A DNA stretch of 64,000 bases, from NCBI GenBank assembly GCA_017495165.1, contig JAFEII010000016.1, positions 124,001 to 188,000 on the forward strand, in the 5' to 3' direction. The position numbers were made by a program, and so were the translations under genes. Positions 11,118 to 19,470 of the stretch are shown here, in pieces (position 1 is the first letter of the stretch; the number at the start of each line of letters is the position of its first letter). Origin of the DNA: Hydromonas sp. (GTDB lineage: Bacteria; Pseudomonadota; Gammaproteobacteria; Burkholderiales; Burkholderiaceae). The notes beneath the pieces were generated by a model. That model saw only the letters and a program-made list of their open reading frames with translations, was not told the origin of the DNA and did not search any database.

Positions 11118-12197
11118 ATGCGCCATTTCAACAAAAAAATTATTGCACTTGCAGCGTTAAGTGCGTTTACAGGCTTTGCTCAAGCCGCTTCAAGCGTAAC
11201 CGTGTATGGCAGATTTGACGTCGGTTATGCTAGACTCCCAAGCGCCGTGTACAACGATAAAACCGGAGCTTTTACGCAATCGCACAGCTTCAAGCAAGTA
11301 AGCAGCGGCGATGTTCGTCTGGGAATTAAAGGCTCGGAAGACTTGGGTAACGGCATGGCCGCAACCTTTCAATTGGAAGGTCGCTTTGATGGTGACACCG
11401 GTGAAAAGTCAGTAGGCCGTACTTTTTTTGACCGCGAATCAACCGTGGGTTTGAAATTTGGCGCAAGCCATGTGCGTTTTGGCCGTTCGATTTCAGCGTT
11501 TGAACAAGGGATTAGCTTTATTGATGTGGGGCGCCGATACAGCGCTTACGGGAATTACAACGAAACTTACGGGGTTGCCACGCGCCACAGCAACGCCATG
11601 TTTTATAACTACAGCAAAAACGGTTTTTCTGCCGGTGCAGACATTACCACCAAAGGTGGCTTTAATGACGGTGTCAACTTAGATGGCACCAGCCGTATCA
11701 ACGAAGCGGCATTAAATAGCAAAATTGCTTGGGGCGCATTTGCCAAATACAAAGCGGACAATTTAGAGCTGGGCTTGGCGTACCAAGATGATGGCGTACA
11801 AACCGCCGGAAAAATCCGCTCAGAACTCGGTATTGGCGTGTCGTACAAGTTTGCACCAGTCACCGTTGGCGTGTCATACGCTCAGGGCAAAGACGATGTT
11901 GCCACGAGTGAGTCTAAATTGCGCAACTATGGCGCCTTTATTTCAGCCAAAATCACGCCAATGGACACGGTGAACGTAATCTACCGCACCGAACAACTCA
12001 AAACCAAAAATGCATTGGGTGAGCAAACGCGGGATGACAAAATCAACCGTATTGCCCTAGGTTATATTCATGACATCAGCAAACGCACCTCCGTATATGC
12101 TGACGTGGGACGCACCAAGCGCACCATTAACGTAACAACGTCTAAGGCTGATGTAAAATCAACTGGGTATGATTTTGGGATTCGTCACTATTTTTAA
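11118..12197 (+). CDS. General porin (gram-negative trimeric type), paralogue 1
   Basis: The 359-residue outer-membrane protein begins with a cleavable signal peptide ending AQA-ASSVTVYGRFDVGY. That is the classic N-terminal strand of beta-proteobacterial OmpC-type porins. Internal landmarks are SEDLGNGMAATFQLEGRFDGDTG and FDRESTVGLKFG (loop/strand signatures), and the C-terminus ends in FGIRHYF with the terminal Phe needed for barrel assembly. A TATAAT lies at 11030-11035 in the upstream spacer, and TTGGAG precedes the ATG. It is a diffusion channel for small solutes; specificity is unknown. Confidence 0.93.
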   Translation: MRHFNKKIIALAALSAFTGFAQAASSVTVYGRFDVGYARLPSAVYNDKTGAFTQSHSFKQVSSGDVRLGIKGSEDLGNGMAATFQLEGRFDGDTGEKSVGRTFFDRESTVGLKFGASHVRFGRSISAFEQGISFIDVGRRYSAYGNYNETYGVATRHSNAMFYNYSKNGFSAGADITTKGGFNDGVNLDGTSRINEAALNSKIAWGAFAKYKADNLELGLAYQDDGVQTAGKIRSELGIGVSYKFAPVTVGVSYAQGKDDVATSESKLRNYGAFISAKITPMDTVNVIYRTEQLKTKNALGEQTRDDKINRIALGYIHDISKRTSVYADVGRTKRTINVTTSKADVKSTGYDFGIRHYF

Positions 12198-12260
12198 ACC
12201 TAAGTTAAAGCCAAACCAAAGCCAAGCCAAAATTAAGGCATCAATTTTGGTTGCTCATCT

Positions 12261-12287
12261 AAAAACCGCAGCATGGCTGCGGTTTTT
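12261..12287 (+). terminator. Terminator after porin 1
   Basis: AAAAACCGCAGC/GCTGCGGTTTTT forms a perfect stem with loop ATG. The rest of the 322-bp spacer up to porin 2 (12288-12519) is AT-rich and presumably holds the porin-2 promoter and a long untranslated leader. No gene is seen there. Confidence 0.85.
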
Positions 12288-12519
12288 AGATTTTTACTGG
12301 GTTCTGAGGCTCTAATGCGCGCAATGTGTGTGTAATATTTCGCATTTATACAACAGTTTTTTGTCATTGTTGCATCATAATACTAGACAAAATCGATGGT
12401 CAATAGAATAATGCCACATCAATAAGTTGTTTTAACAATTTATTGGCGGCTCAATTGGGAGCGTTTAGACTCAAATTTTTGGGTTTAATAATTTAGGTTT
12501 AACTTTTCTGGGGAAAACT

Positions 12520-13602
12520 ATGAAAAAATCATTATTGGCTTTGGCCATTTTGGGTTCTGCTGTTGGTGCAGCAAATGCAGCATCTAGCGTTACTATGTAC
12601 GGTCGTGTTGATGTTGGTTACGAAAAAGTAACTGGTACAAACACAACTCAATCAGGCGGTGGCGAAACTCGCTTTGGTATCAAAGGAAATGAAGACTTGG
12701 GCAACGGTTTGGCTGCTACTTTCCAATTAGAAGGTCGTTTTGATGCTGATACTGGCTCTAAAACAGCAACCAATGGCGGTAATTACGTAAACAGTTTCGG
12801 TGAATATACGCGCCTCAGTAAAGACTTGGGCTTTTTTGACCGCGAAGCAACTGTTGGTTTGAAAGGTTCTTTCGGCCACGTTCGTTTTGGTCGTTCAGTT
12901 TCTGCAATGGACCGTGCTTTGGGCGGCTACGCACCAGGTGAGCGCGTTGCAACTACCTTTGATCCATACGCTTCTGCTACGCGTCACAGCAACAGCATGT
13001 TCTATGATTTTGAAGCAAATGGCTTCAACATGGGCTTTAACATTGCCACTAAGGGCGGTGCTTTCGGTAATACTAATGAAGGTAAGAGTAAAGAAGAAAC
13101 CGCATACGGCGTTCACGCTGGTTACGCAATCGGCGGCTTCCGCGTGAATGCTGCTTACCAAGCTGATAATCAGGGTACCGGCCTTACTTCTGCTCTAGAC
13201 TCTAACAAGAACATTATTCTCAGCACTACAGAGTTCGGTGCAGATAAAGAGTGGGGTGTGGGGATGGCTTACAAATTCAACATGTTTGAAGTTGGTGCAA
13301 CTTATGCTGAGGCAAAAGCTACTGACGCCGAACTGACTTCTGTCGGCCAAAAAATGAAAACTATGGGTGGTTACGTGACTGCTGACGTAACTTCAAATGA
13401 TAGTTTGTATGTACGTTATTTGGAAAAACGCGCTTCAATTGACAATGAATCGTTTCTTGATACCAAAGTCAAAGTTATCTCTGGTGGCTACAAGCATGAC
13501 TTAAGCAAACGCACTTCGGTTTACTTTGACATTGCTCGTTACTCTGCAAGTGACGTTAAAAGCTCAAACCAATACGACATCGCTATGCGTCACTCGTTCT
13601 AA
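12520..13602 (+). CDS. General porin, paralogue 2
   Basis: The 360-residue porin has a signal peptide MKKSLLALAILGSAVGAANA and a mature start ASSVTMYGRVDVGYEK. It carries the family strand signatures NEDLGNGLAATFQLEGRFD and FDREATVGLKGSFGHVRFGR, and ends IAMRHSF. The DNA is notably regular in codon choice (GGT, GCT, CGT, AAC), as expected for a very abundant protein, so this is probably the main porin. TTTTCTGGGGAAAACT precedes the ATG, and its own terminator follows. Confidence 0.95.
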   Translation: MKKSLLALAILGSAVGAANAASSVTMYGRVDVGYEKVTGTNTTQSGGGETRFGIKGNEDLGNGLAATFQLEGRFDADTGSKTATNGGNYVNSFGEYTRLSKDLGFFDREATVGLKGSFGHVRFGRSVSAMDRALGGYAPGERVATTFDPYASATRHSNSMFYDFEANGFNMGFNIATKGGAFGNTNEGKSKEETAYGVHAGYAIGGFRVNAAYQADNQGTGLTSALDSNKNIILSTTEFGADKEWGVGMAYKFNMFEVGATYAEAKATDAELTSVGQKMKTMGGYVTADVTSNDSLYVRYLEKRASIDNESFLDTKVKVISGGYKHDLSKRTSVYFDIARYSASDVKSSNQYDIAMRHSF

Positions 13603-13633
13603 TCACTTGCCAGTGTAAACTGGTGGTGTTTGG

Positions 13634-13667
13634 TAAAAAACCCTTCTTCGGAAGGGTTTTTTTATTT
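13634..13667 (+). terminator. Terminator after porin 2
   Basis: AAAAAACCCTTC/GAAGGGTTTTTT with a TTCG-type tetraloop and a long T tail (13635-13662). This is a textbook rho-independent terminator. Confidence 0.9.
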
Positions 13668-13690
13668 TTGCGGCTGGTGTTGTTTTGGGG

Positions 13691-13711
13691 ATTGCGGGTC
13701 AAGCCCGCAAT
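13691..13711. repeat. Short palindrome, REP-like
   Basis: ATTGCGGG TCAAG CCCGCAAT is a perfect stem with a 5-nt loop in the spacer before waaA. Palindromes of this form are dispersed intergenic repeats in many proteobacteria. Its presence argues against a waaA start upstream of 13711. Confidence 0.5.
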
Positions 13712-13819
13712 GACACGGACGGGTGGTTTTGGTTTTGGCTTTGTTTGGCGGGTGTTGTTACCAAGCGGTTCGGGTGCGTGTTAGAATCGCGTCTTGTTTT
13801 TTTGGGTTCAATATTGACT

Positions 13820-15178
13820 ATGACTTCACTTTTAAGCGCTGGGCGGCGCGGGTTTTATACGTGCGTGCTGTATTTGATTTGCCCGTTGGTGCCGCTGTAC
13901 TTGTTATACCGTGCGCGGCGCCAGTCTGCGTATGCGCGCGGCTGGGCGCAGCGGTTTGGTTGGGCGTATGTGGGTAAATCGCGCCAGAATCAGCATCTGG
14001 CGGCGCGGCGGATTTGGCTGCATGCGGTGTCGGTGGGGGAAACGCGGGCGGCGCAGGGCTTGGTTGAGGCGGTTTATGCGGCGCATACTGACTGCCAGAT
14101 CATTTTGACCCACACAACGCCAACGGGACGTGCGGCTGGGGAGGCGCTGTTTGCTTCATATTTAAGCAGCGGCAAAATGGTGCAGGTGTATGTGCCGTAT
14201 GACTTGCCGTTTGCTTTGAAGCGGTTTTTGAATTATTTCCGGCCAACCGATTGTTGGGTGATGGAGACTGAGGTTTGGCCGAATTGGTTGGCGCTGTGCG
14301 CGCGGCGTAAGATTCCTGTGGCGCTGGTGAATGGGCGTTTGTCTGAAAAAACCTTGAATCAAACCTTGAAGTATGGGTTGGTTGCGCGGTTGTTTGGCGA
14401 TGCTTACAGCCGCTTTACGCATGTGTTGGCGCAGACTGAGTCGGATGCGCAGCGTTATTTGCAGGTGGGGGTTGCTGCGGATAGATTGCAAGTATTGGGT
14501 AATTTGAAGTTTGGCGCGGTTGCGCCGCCAGAGTTGCTTGATTTGGGCGCACGTTGGGCGGGTTGGGTGAAGCACCATGATGCGCAGCGCAAAATAGTGT
14601 TGTTGGCCAGCTCGCGTGAGGGCGAGGAGCAATTGTGGCTCGATGCGCTGGCGCCGTTTGCTGATTTGAATGTGCAGTGGTGGGTTGTGCCGCGCCATCC
14701 GCAACGCTTTGCGCAGGTGGCGCAATTGATTGGTGCAGCATCATATGCGGGCGCTTTGACGGTGCGCAAATCGCAGCTAGATGCGCTGCCTGATGACGCG
14801 CAACGCATCCGCGCATTGCAGGCGGCGCGTGTGGTGGTTGGTGATTCGATGGGGGAGATGTTTGCGTATTACGCCGCTGCGGATGTGGTGTTGATGGGCG
14901 GGGCTTGGTTGGCGTTGGGCGGGCAGAATTTTTTGGAGCCGCTGGCGTTGGGCAAGCCTGTGTTGATTGGCGCGCACACGTTTAATTTTGCGCAAATGAC
15001 GCAGGACGCTGTGCGCGATGGCGTGTTGACGCAAGTGGATGACATTCGGACGGCGATGCAGTCTGTGGCACAAGCGGTTGGGCAGGCGCAGCCCGATTTG
15101 GCACAACGTGCGCGCGCGATTGGGTTTGTGCAAAGCCGCCAAGGCGCTGTGGCAAAGACGCTTGCGGCGTTGTTGTGA
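13820..15178 (+). CDS. waaA: 3-deoxy-D-manno-octulosonic acid (Kdo) transferase
   Basis: The protein of about 452 residues adds Kdo to lipid A precursor at the inner membrane (lipopolysaccharide core). It has an N-terminal membrane-anchor stretch (FYTCVLYLICPLVPLYLLYRAR) and the family motifs WLHAVSVGETRAAQGLV, TTPTGR, WVMETEVWPN, PVALVNGRLSEK and, in the C-terminal Rossmann domain, VVGDSMGEMFAYYAAADVVLMGG. I set the start at ATG 13820 (MTSLLSAGRRGFY), which gives the normal N-terminus. The longer open frame back to 13685 runs through a REP-like palindrome and adds a non-homologous segment. No clear ribosome-binding site is seen at either. The local GC is higher than in the flanking porins. 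Confidence 0.92.
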   Translation: MTSLLSAGRRGFYTCVLYLICPLVPLYLLYRARRQSAYARGWAQRFGWAYVGKSRQNQHLAARRIWLHAVSVGETRAAQGLVEAVYAAHTDCQIILTHTTPTGRAAGEALFASYLSSGKMVQVYVPYDLPFALKRFLNYFRPTDCWVMETEVWPNWLALCARRKIPVALVNGRLSEKTLNQTLKYGLVARLFGDAYSRFTHVLAQTESDAQRYLQVGVAADRLQVLGNLKFGAVAPPELLDLGARWAGWVKHHDAQRKIVLLASSREGEEQLWLDALAPFADLNVQWWVVPRHPQRFAQVAQLIGAASYAGALTVRKSQLDALPDDAQRIRALQAARVVVGDSMGEMFAYYAAADVVLMGGAWLALGGQNFLEPLALGKPVLIGAHTFNFAQMTQDAVRDGVLTQVDDIRTAMQSVAQAVGQAQPDLAQRARAIGFVQSRQGAVAKTLAALL

Positions 15179-15457
15179 TTTGAGGGTTTGCTGGGAAATG
15201 TGTTGCAATGTTGCTTGAATTTTTTCTGACGCAGGTCTAAATATTATTTAGTCCATTTTTCATCCTTATTTAACTGGACAATAAAATTTTTTCGTTTAAT
15301 AATACTTGAGTTGCCTGTGTCATCCATTTGTCACTTGACTGGGCGGCCGATTTTAAGGTGTGCGAATTGGGAAACTGCGTTTCCCCATGATTGGGTATGT
15401 CAGATTGGCAATTAAATACTCAGGATTAAATATTAAAACATTAACGAGGAAGACAAA

Positions 15458-16561
15458 ATGAAAAAATCACTATTGGCATTGGTTGTATTGGGCTCATTTG
15501 CGGGTGCAGCTGCGGCACAATCTAGCGTAACCATGTATGGCAAGATGGAGGTTGCGTACCAAAACCGTACGGGCGACGCCAACAGTTTGGTACAAAAAGC
15601 GGACGGCGAGTCGCGTTTGGGCTTTAAGGGTTCTGAAGATTTGGGTAACGGCGTGGCCGCGTTTTTCCAAATGGAGCACAAAATCAACGGCGATGATGGC
15701 TCCAACAATGGTGATTTTTTTGAAGAAAAATCTGTGGTTGGTTTGAGTTTTGCCAACGGTGCGCACCAACTTTATTTTGGTAAATCAAATTCACCGATTG
15801 ACCGAATTGGCAATAATATCGGCCATTTGTCGAGTGATTTGGCGGTTAAAACCTCGATGGGCGGCTGGAGAAATGGTGCTTACTATGATTACACATCTGG
15901 CGCATTGACGGCGGGTGTGGCAATCACCACCAAAGGTGGCGCAGCGGGCAATACCAATTCAACGGTGACCTCGCCAACCAATCCTGCTGGCACGGTCACT
16001 GAGGGTGAATCAGGCACAAAATCAGCGTATGGCGCTTTTGTAAAATACGCGCCAGCAAATTTTAGCATTGGTGCGGCATGGCAGGCAGACAAGGACTTGG
16101 CAGGTTCGGGTGTGGCAAGTGGCTACAAAGCATTGTTGCCAAAAACGTACAATGTTTGGGGGGTTAAAAACGAATGGCTGGTGGTTGGCTCTTACACGTT
16201 GAACCCTGTGACTTTGAGCGCTTCTTTTGCGGATGCAAAATTCTATAATGATGCAAAGCGTAAAATTTGGCAGGCCTCTTTGGCTGCACAAGTGACTGCG
16301 AATGACAAAGTATTTGTCAATTACAACAACATCAAAACCCAATTAGACAGCATGACGATGGAAAAACAAAGTCAATACGGTTTTGGCTACGTGCACAGCT
16401 TGAGCAAACGCACGGAGTTGTTTGCCAATATTGCGCGTGTAAACTCTAAGGTTGGTTTGACAAGCTCTGTGGATTCGAGTGGTAATTTGTCTGTTGCGCC
16501 TGACAGCGTTAACCCAGAAAAATTCACCAAATGGGATATTGGCATGCGCCACTCGTTTTGA
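15458..16561 (+). CDS. General porin, paralogue 3
   Basis: The 367-residue porin has a signal peptide nearly identical to that of porin 2 (MKKSLLALVVLGSFAGAAAA) and a mature start QSSVTMYGKMEVAYQN. Signatures SEDLGNGVAAFFQMEHKING and VVGLSFANGAHQLYFGKSNSPID are present, and it ends DIGMRHSF. The loops differ strongly from porins 1 and 2 (for example a GSSG/TNSTVTSPTNPAGTVTEG-rich loop near residues 170-190), suggesting different surface exposure or selectivity. The 279-bp upstream spacer (15179-15457) is AT-rich without a gene and presumably holds the promoter. ACGAGGAAGAC precedes the ATG. Confidence 0.94.
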   Translation: MKKSLLALVVLGSFAGAAAAQSSVTMYGKMEVAYQNRTGDANSLVQKADGESRLGFKGSEDLGNGVAAFFQMEHKINGDDGSNNGDFFEEKSVVGLSFANGAHQLYFGKSNSPIDRIGNNIGHLSSDLAVKTSMGGWRNGAYYDYTSGALTAGVAITTKGGAAGNTNSTVTSPTNPAGTVTEGESGTKSAYGAFVKYAPANFSIGAAWQADKDLAGSGVASGYKALLPKTYNVWGVKNEWLVVGSYTLNPVTLSASFADAKFYNDAKRKIWQASLAAQVTANDKVFVNYNNIKTQLDSMTMEKQSQYGFGYVHSLSKRTELFANIARVNSKVGLTSSVDSSGNLSVAPDSVNPEKFTKWDIGMRHSF

Positions 16562-16637
16562 TTGAGTGATTCGTTGCATTTACAAACTTTACAATCCTCG
16601 CAGCCGTTCCAATCTTCGTGATGCGCGTGTTGATTGT

Positions 16638-16672
16638 TTCAAAAGCCCTGTTTTACAGGGCTTTTGTTGTTT
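16638..16672 (+). terminator. Terminator after porin 3
   Basis: AAAAGCCCTG/CAGGGCTTTT with loop TTTTA (16641-16665), followed by a T-rich tail. It separates the porin from the Anbu operon. Confidence 0.85.
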
Positions 16673-16799
16673 AAGGATGTGGGTTTGTGGGGGCAACGAA
16701 GCGCGGTTTGGTTGTGTGCCAATTTGGTGCAAATGGTGGTGGACAGAAGATACCGTTCAACAGATAATCGTTACAGATTAGAAAATACTTGGAGGATGC

Positions 16800-18221
16800 A
16801 TGAGCAAGATTCAATTTTATGATGAGATGCATGACAGCTTGGGCAACGGTGCGGTTCGGGCGCACTATGCGGCCATGCAAGAGTGGCTGAACACCCAAAG
16901 TCCAGCGAGCTTGTCTGACAAGCGCAAGCAAGCCGATTTGATGTTTCACAAATTGGGGATTACGTTTGCGGTGTATGGCGAGGAAACGGGGGCGGAGCGC
17001 TTGATTCCGTTTGATATTATTCCACGCGTTTTCCCCAAAGATGAATGGGCGGCGCTTGAAAAAGGCCTGCGCCAGCGCGTGTTGGCGCTGAATATGTTTT
17101 TGCATGATGTGTATCACGATCACAATATTATCAAAGCAGGGATTATTCCTGCGGAGCGAATTTTTGCCAATGCGCAATACCGCCCTGAAATGCAAGGCGT
17201 GGACGTGGCGCGGCAGATTTATTCGCACATCAGCGGTGTGGACATTGTGCGCGCAGGTGCGGGCGAGTTTTATGTGCTGGAGGACAATTTGCGCGTGCCG
17301 TCGGGCGTGTCTTATATGCTGGAAGACCGCAAAATGATGATGCGTTTGTTCCCAGATTTGTTTTCCAAATACAAAGTTGCACCTGTGGCGCATTACCCCG
17401 ATATGTTGCTTGAAACCTTGCGCAGCGTTGCGCCGCATGGGATTGATGACCCAACCGTTGTGGTCATGACCCCCGGCGCTTACAACAGCGCGTATTTTGA
17501 GCATGCTTTTTTGGCGCAACAAATGGGCGTGGAATTGGTTGAGGGCAAAGATTTGTTTGTGGATGATTTGCATGTGTACATGCGCACCACGGCTGGGCCG
17601 CGCCGCGTGGATGTGATTTATCGACGGGTGGATGATGATTTTCTTGACCCGCTGGCGTTTCGCCATGATTCATCACTGGGAGTGTCAGGGATTTTGAACT
17701 GCTATCGCGCAGGCAATGTGACGTTGACCAATGCGATTGGTACGGGTGTGGCGGATGATAAATCCATCTACCCGTTTGTGCCCGACATGATTCGCTTCTA
17801 TTTGTCTGAAGAGCCGATTTTAAATAACGTGCCCACGTATCAATGCCGCAAACCCGATGAATTAAGCTACACGCTCGCCAACCTTGATAAATTGGTGGTC
17901 AAAGAAACCCACGGCTCGGGCGGTTATGGCATGTTGGTTGGCCCTGCGGCCAGTAAAACCGAAATCGAAGAATTTCGCCGCGTGTTAATCGCCAAACCCG
18001 AGCAATATATTTCGCAACCCACGCTGGCGTTATCAACGTGCCCAACCTTTGTTGACTCAGGCATTGCGCCGCGCCACATTGACCTGCGCCCGTTTGTGTT
18101 GTCAGGTAAAGACGTCATGCTCGCACCGGGTGGGTTAACGCGGGTGGCGCTCAAAGAAGGCTCGCTGGTGGTCAACAGCTCGCAAGGCGGCGGGACGAAG
18201 GACACTTGGATTTTGGAGTAG
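16800..18221 (+). CDS. Circularly permuted type 2 ATP-grasp protein (DUF404/DUF407), Anbu operon
   Basis: The 473-residue protein is a circularly permuted ATP-grasp enzyme. Hallmarks are FIPFDIIPR-like LIPFDIIPRVF, the segment GEFYVLEDNLRVPSGVSYML at about residues 156-175, KETHGSGGYGM (glycine-rich ATP-binding loop) and HIDLRPFV near the C-terminus. ATP-grasp enzymes ligate a carboxylate to an amine through an acyl-phosphate. In bacteria this family sits with an alpha-E protein, a transglutaminase-like protein and the Anbu proteasome-type protease, and has been proposed to make a peptide. All four partners are present here. GGAGG precedes the ATG. The gene is intact, but the next operon gene is now 3 kb away because of the island. 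Confidence 0.92.
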   Translation: MSKIQFYDEMHDSLGNGAVRAHYAAMQEWLNTQSPASLSDKRKQADLMFHKLGITFAVYGEETGAERLIPFDIIPRVFPKDEWAALEKGLRQRVLALNMFLHDVYHDHNIIKAGIIPAERIFANAQYRPEMQGVDVARQIYSHISGVDIVRAGAGEFYVLEDNLRVPSGVSYMLEDRKMMMRLFPDLFSKYKVAPVAHYPDMLLETLRSVAPHGIDDPTVVVMTPGAYNSAYFEHAFLAQQMGVELVEGKDLFVDDLHVYMRTTAGPRRVDVIYRRVDDDFLDPLAFRHDSSLGVSGILNCYRAGNVTLTNAIGTGVADDKSIYPFVPDMIRFYLSEEPILNNVPTYQCRKPDELSYTLANLDKLVVKETHGSGGYGMLVGPAASKTEIEEFRRVLIAKPEQYISQPTLALSTCPTFVDSGIAPRHIDLRPFVLSGKDVMLAPGGLTRVALKEGSLVVNSSQGGGTKDTWILE

Positions 18222-18277
18222 TTGCATTGAGCCCAATGATGATTAACAATGAACGTTACGTATTTTGAAAGCACATT

Positions 18278-18598
18278 ATGTTATTAAGCCGCACCGCAGA
18301 TCATCATCGTTCCGTAGCCCTCAACCTACCTGCCGAAAACGTCTACCACAGCCACAAAGTCGCCTTTGAAAAAAACGGTATCGACGCCCATGCATGGACG
18401 CCAGCGATACTCATTGATGCTTCATACGCCCGCACAGGTAACCACGCAGAAAGCAATCAAATTTGGCATGAGATGCTCAACAGTGAGAATTTGGGTTTAA
18501 GCCGCGCGGTTCATTCGCTCAAGCGTCAAGGCGCAAATGATGAATTGGTCAGCATGTATACGGTCAATCAAACCCGTGCGTATGCGGAGGCGGCATGA
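18278..18598 (+). pseudogene. Chimeric fragment: alpha-E 5' end fused to a truncated effector allele
   Basis: This 106-codon frame starts with MLLSRTADH, the first nine residues of the alpha-E protein. It then continues into HRSVALNLPAENVYHSHKVA and the middle part of the effector gene at 19470. From 18350 to 18592 it matches 19836-20078 over 243 bp with one difference that I can see (T versus C in GACGCCCAYGCATGG). Upstream of 18350 the two are clearly homologous but diverged (LNLPAENVYH versus LNLPVENVYY). It lacks the effector N-terminal domain and everything after residue about 203. I read it as a remnant of a second effector allele, not a functional protein. It overlaps the next gene by 4 bp (ATGA). 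Confidence 0.85.
18290..18305 (+). repeat. Left 16-bp direct repeat at the island boundary
   Basis: CGCACCGCAGATCATC is repeated exactly at 21344-21359. In both places it is codons 5-9 of the alpha-E reading frame. The preceding 12 bp encode the same MLLS but with different codons (TTATTAAGC here, TTACTTTCT at the right end). Confidence 0.9.
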
Positions 18599-19470
18599 AG
18601 CAACGTACAAAAAACTACTTACTCGCCACTATTGTTGCGGCAATTATTGGTACTGGTTTAACGGTAAGTTGCGCTTCACAAAAGCTAAGCGTTACGCAGA
18701 ATAATGCAGAAATTGTTCCGAGTGTTAATGCCAAACCTGAAGTGGTTTGGAGCGAAGATGCACGAGAAAGCAAAATCTATCGTGATTACAGTACTCAATT
18801 TAAAATTCCTGATGACTATTTAGACCAAAAACCGCGCGACGACAGCAATGGAAGGTCTTGGAGTGCTTATGATATTTTATTAACCATGCCCGACCTTAAG
18901 CCTTTGCCCTTTCTCAAACGTAGGTGCCGAATGGACATGCCTAATTTGAAGTGTTTACAAGGCGTGCTTGAAATTCAAGGTGGGCATGATTTAAACCGAC
19001 AGGTTTTTAAAGACAAAGGCATTAATGAGGATAATTATTTGAATTACTATTTTGATAAAAGCAGGGGGGAAAACTACCATAATGATGTCAATACTTATTA
19101 CTCCAAACATCAGCCGATTTACGGCTTAACAGTATATAAAAGAAGCAAACTTACTACCGAATATACGCCAGCAGGAAAAAAAATTAAGCTGACTGATTTT
19201 GATAATCGCTATTTTGAGCTTTCACCAAAAACTGATGTTAATACGGTAATAGAGTGTCCGAGTGATGAGTTAAATGATGAATATATCGTTAAAGTTAATC
19301 GAAAAATGCCAACGTGCACGCACAGCTTTATTATCAAACCTTACAAAATGCAACTGTTCTTGATATATGAGCGTAAATATTTACCGCAATGGCAGACAAT
19401 TCAGAATTCAACCATACAAGTTCTTAATCAGTTTCACCAAGGCATAAATCTAAAACAAGGAGATAAGTAA
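18595..19470 (+). CDS. Predicted lipoprotein, candidate immunity protein for the adjacent effector
   Basis: The 291-residue protein has an N-terminal hydrophobic signal (YLLATIVAAIIGTGLTVSC). A cysteine at about residue 26 in the context TVSC is a weak but acceptable lipobox. The mature part is hydrophilic, rich in K, D, N and Y, with three or four cysteines that could pair in the periplasm. I do not recognise a family. Its stop TAA overlaps the start of the effector-like gene by 1 bp, so the two are translationally coupled. In Xanthomonas-type T4SS effector loci the partner is often a periplasmic lipoprotein that inhibits the effector; by analogy this could be the immunity protein. That role is inference from location and export signal. 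The gene is markedly AT-rich compared with the flanking Anbu genes. Confidence 0.6.
   Translation: MKQRTKNYLLATIVAAIIGTGLTVSCASQKLSVTQNNAEIVPSVNAKPEVVWSEDARESKIYRDYSTQFKIPDDYLDQKPRDDSNGRSWSAYDILLTMPDLKPLPFLKRRCRMDMPNLKCLQGVLEIQGGHDLNRQVFKDKGINEDNYLNYYFDKSRGENYHNDVNTYYSKHQPIYGLTVYKRSKLTTEYTPAGKKIKLTDFDNRYFELSPKTDVNTVIECPSDELNDEYIVKVNRKMPTCTHSFIIKPYKMQLFLIYERKYLPQWQTIQNSTIQVLNQFHQGINLKQGDK

Noticed and set aside
16671-17666. A 331-codon minus-strand open frame opposite the ATP-grasp gene
   Set aside because: Rich in H, R, N and Q, with no recognisable motif, and fully antisense to a conserved gene.
18278-18598. Reading the 106-codon chimeric frame as a functional small gene
   Set aside because: Its start is the alpha-E start and the rest is a truncated internal piece of the effector. 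It lacks the effector N- and C-terminal parts, so I list it as a pseudogene fragment.
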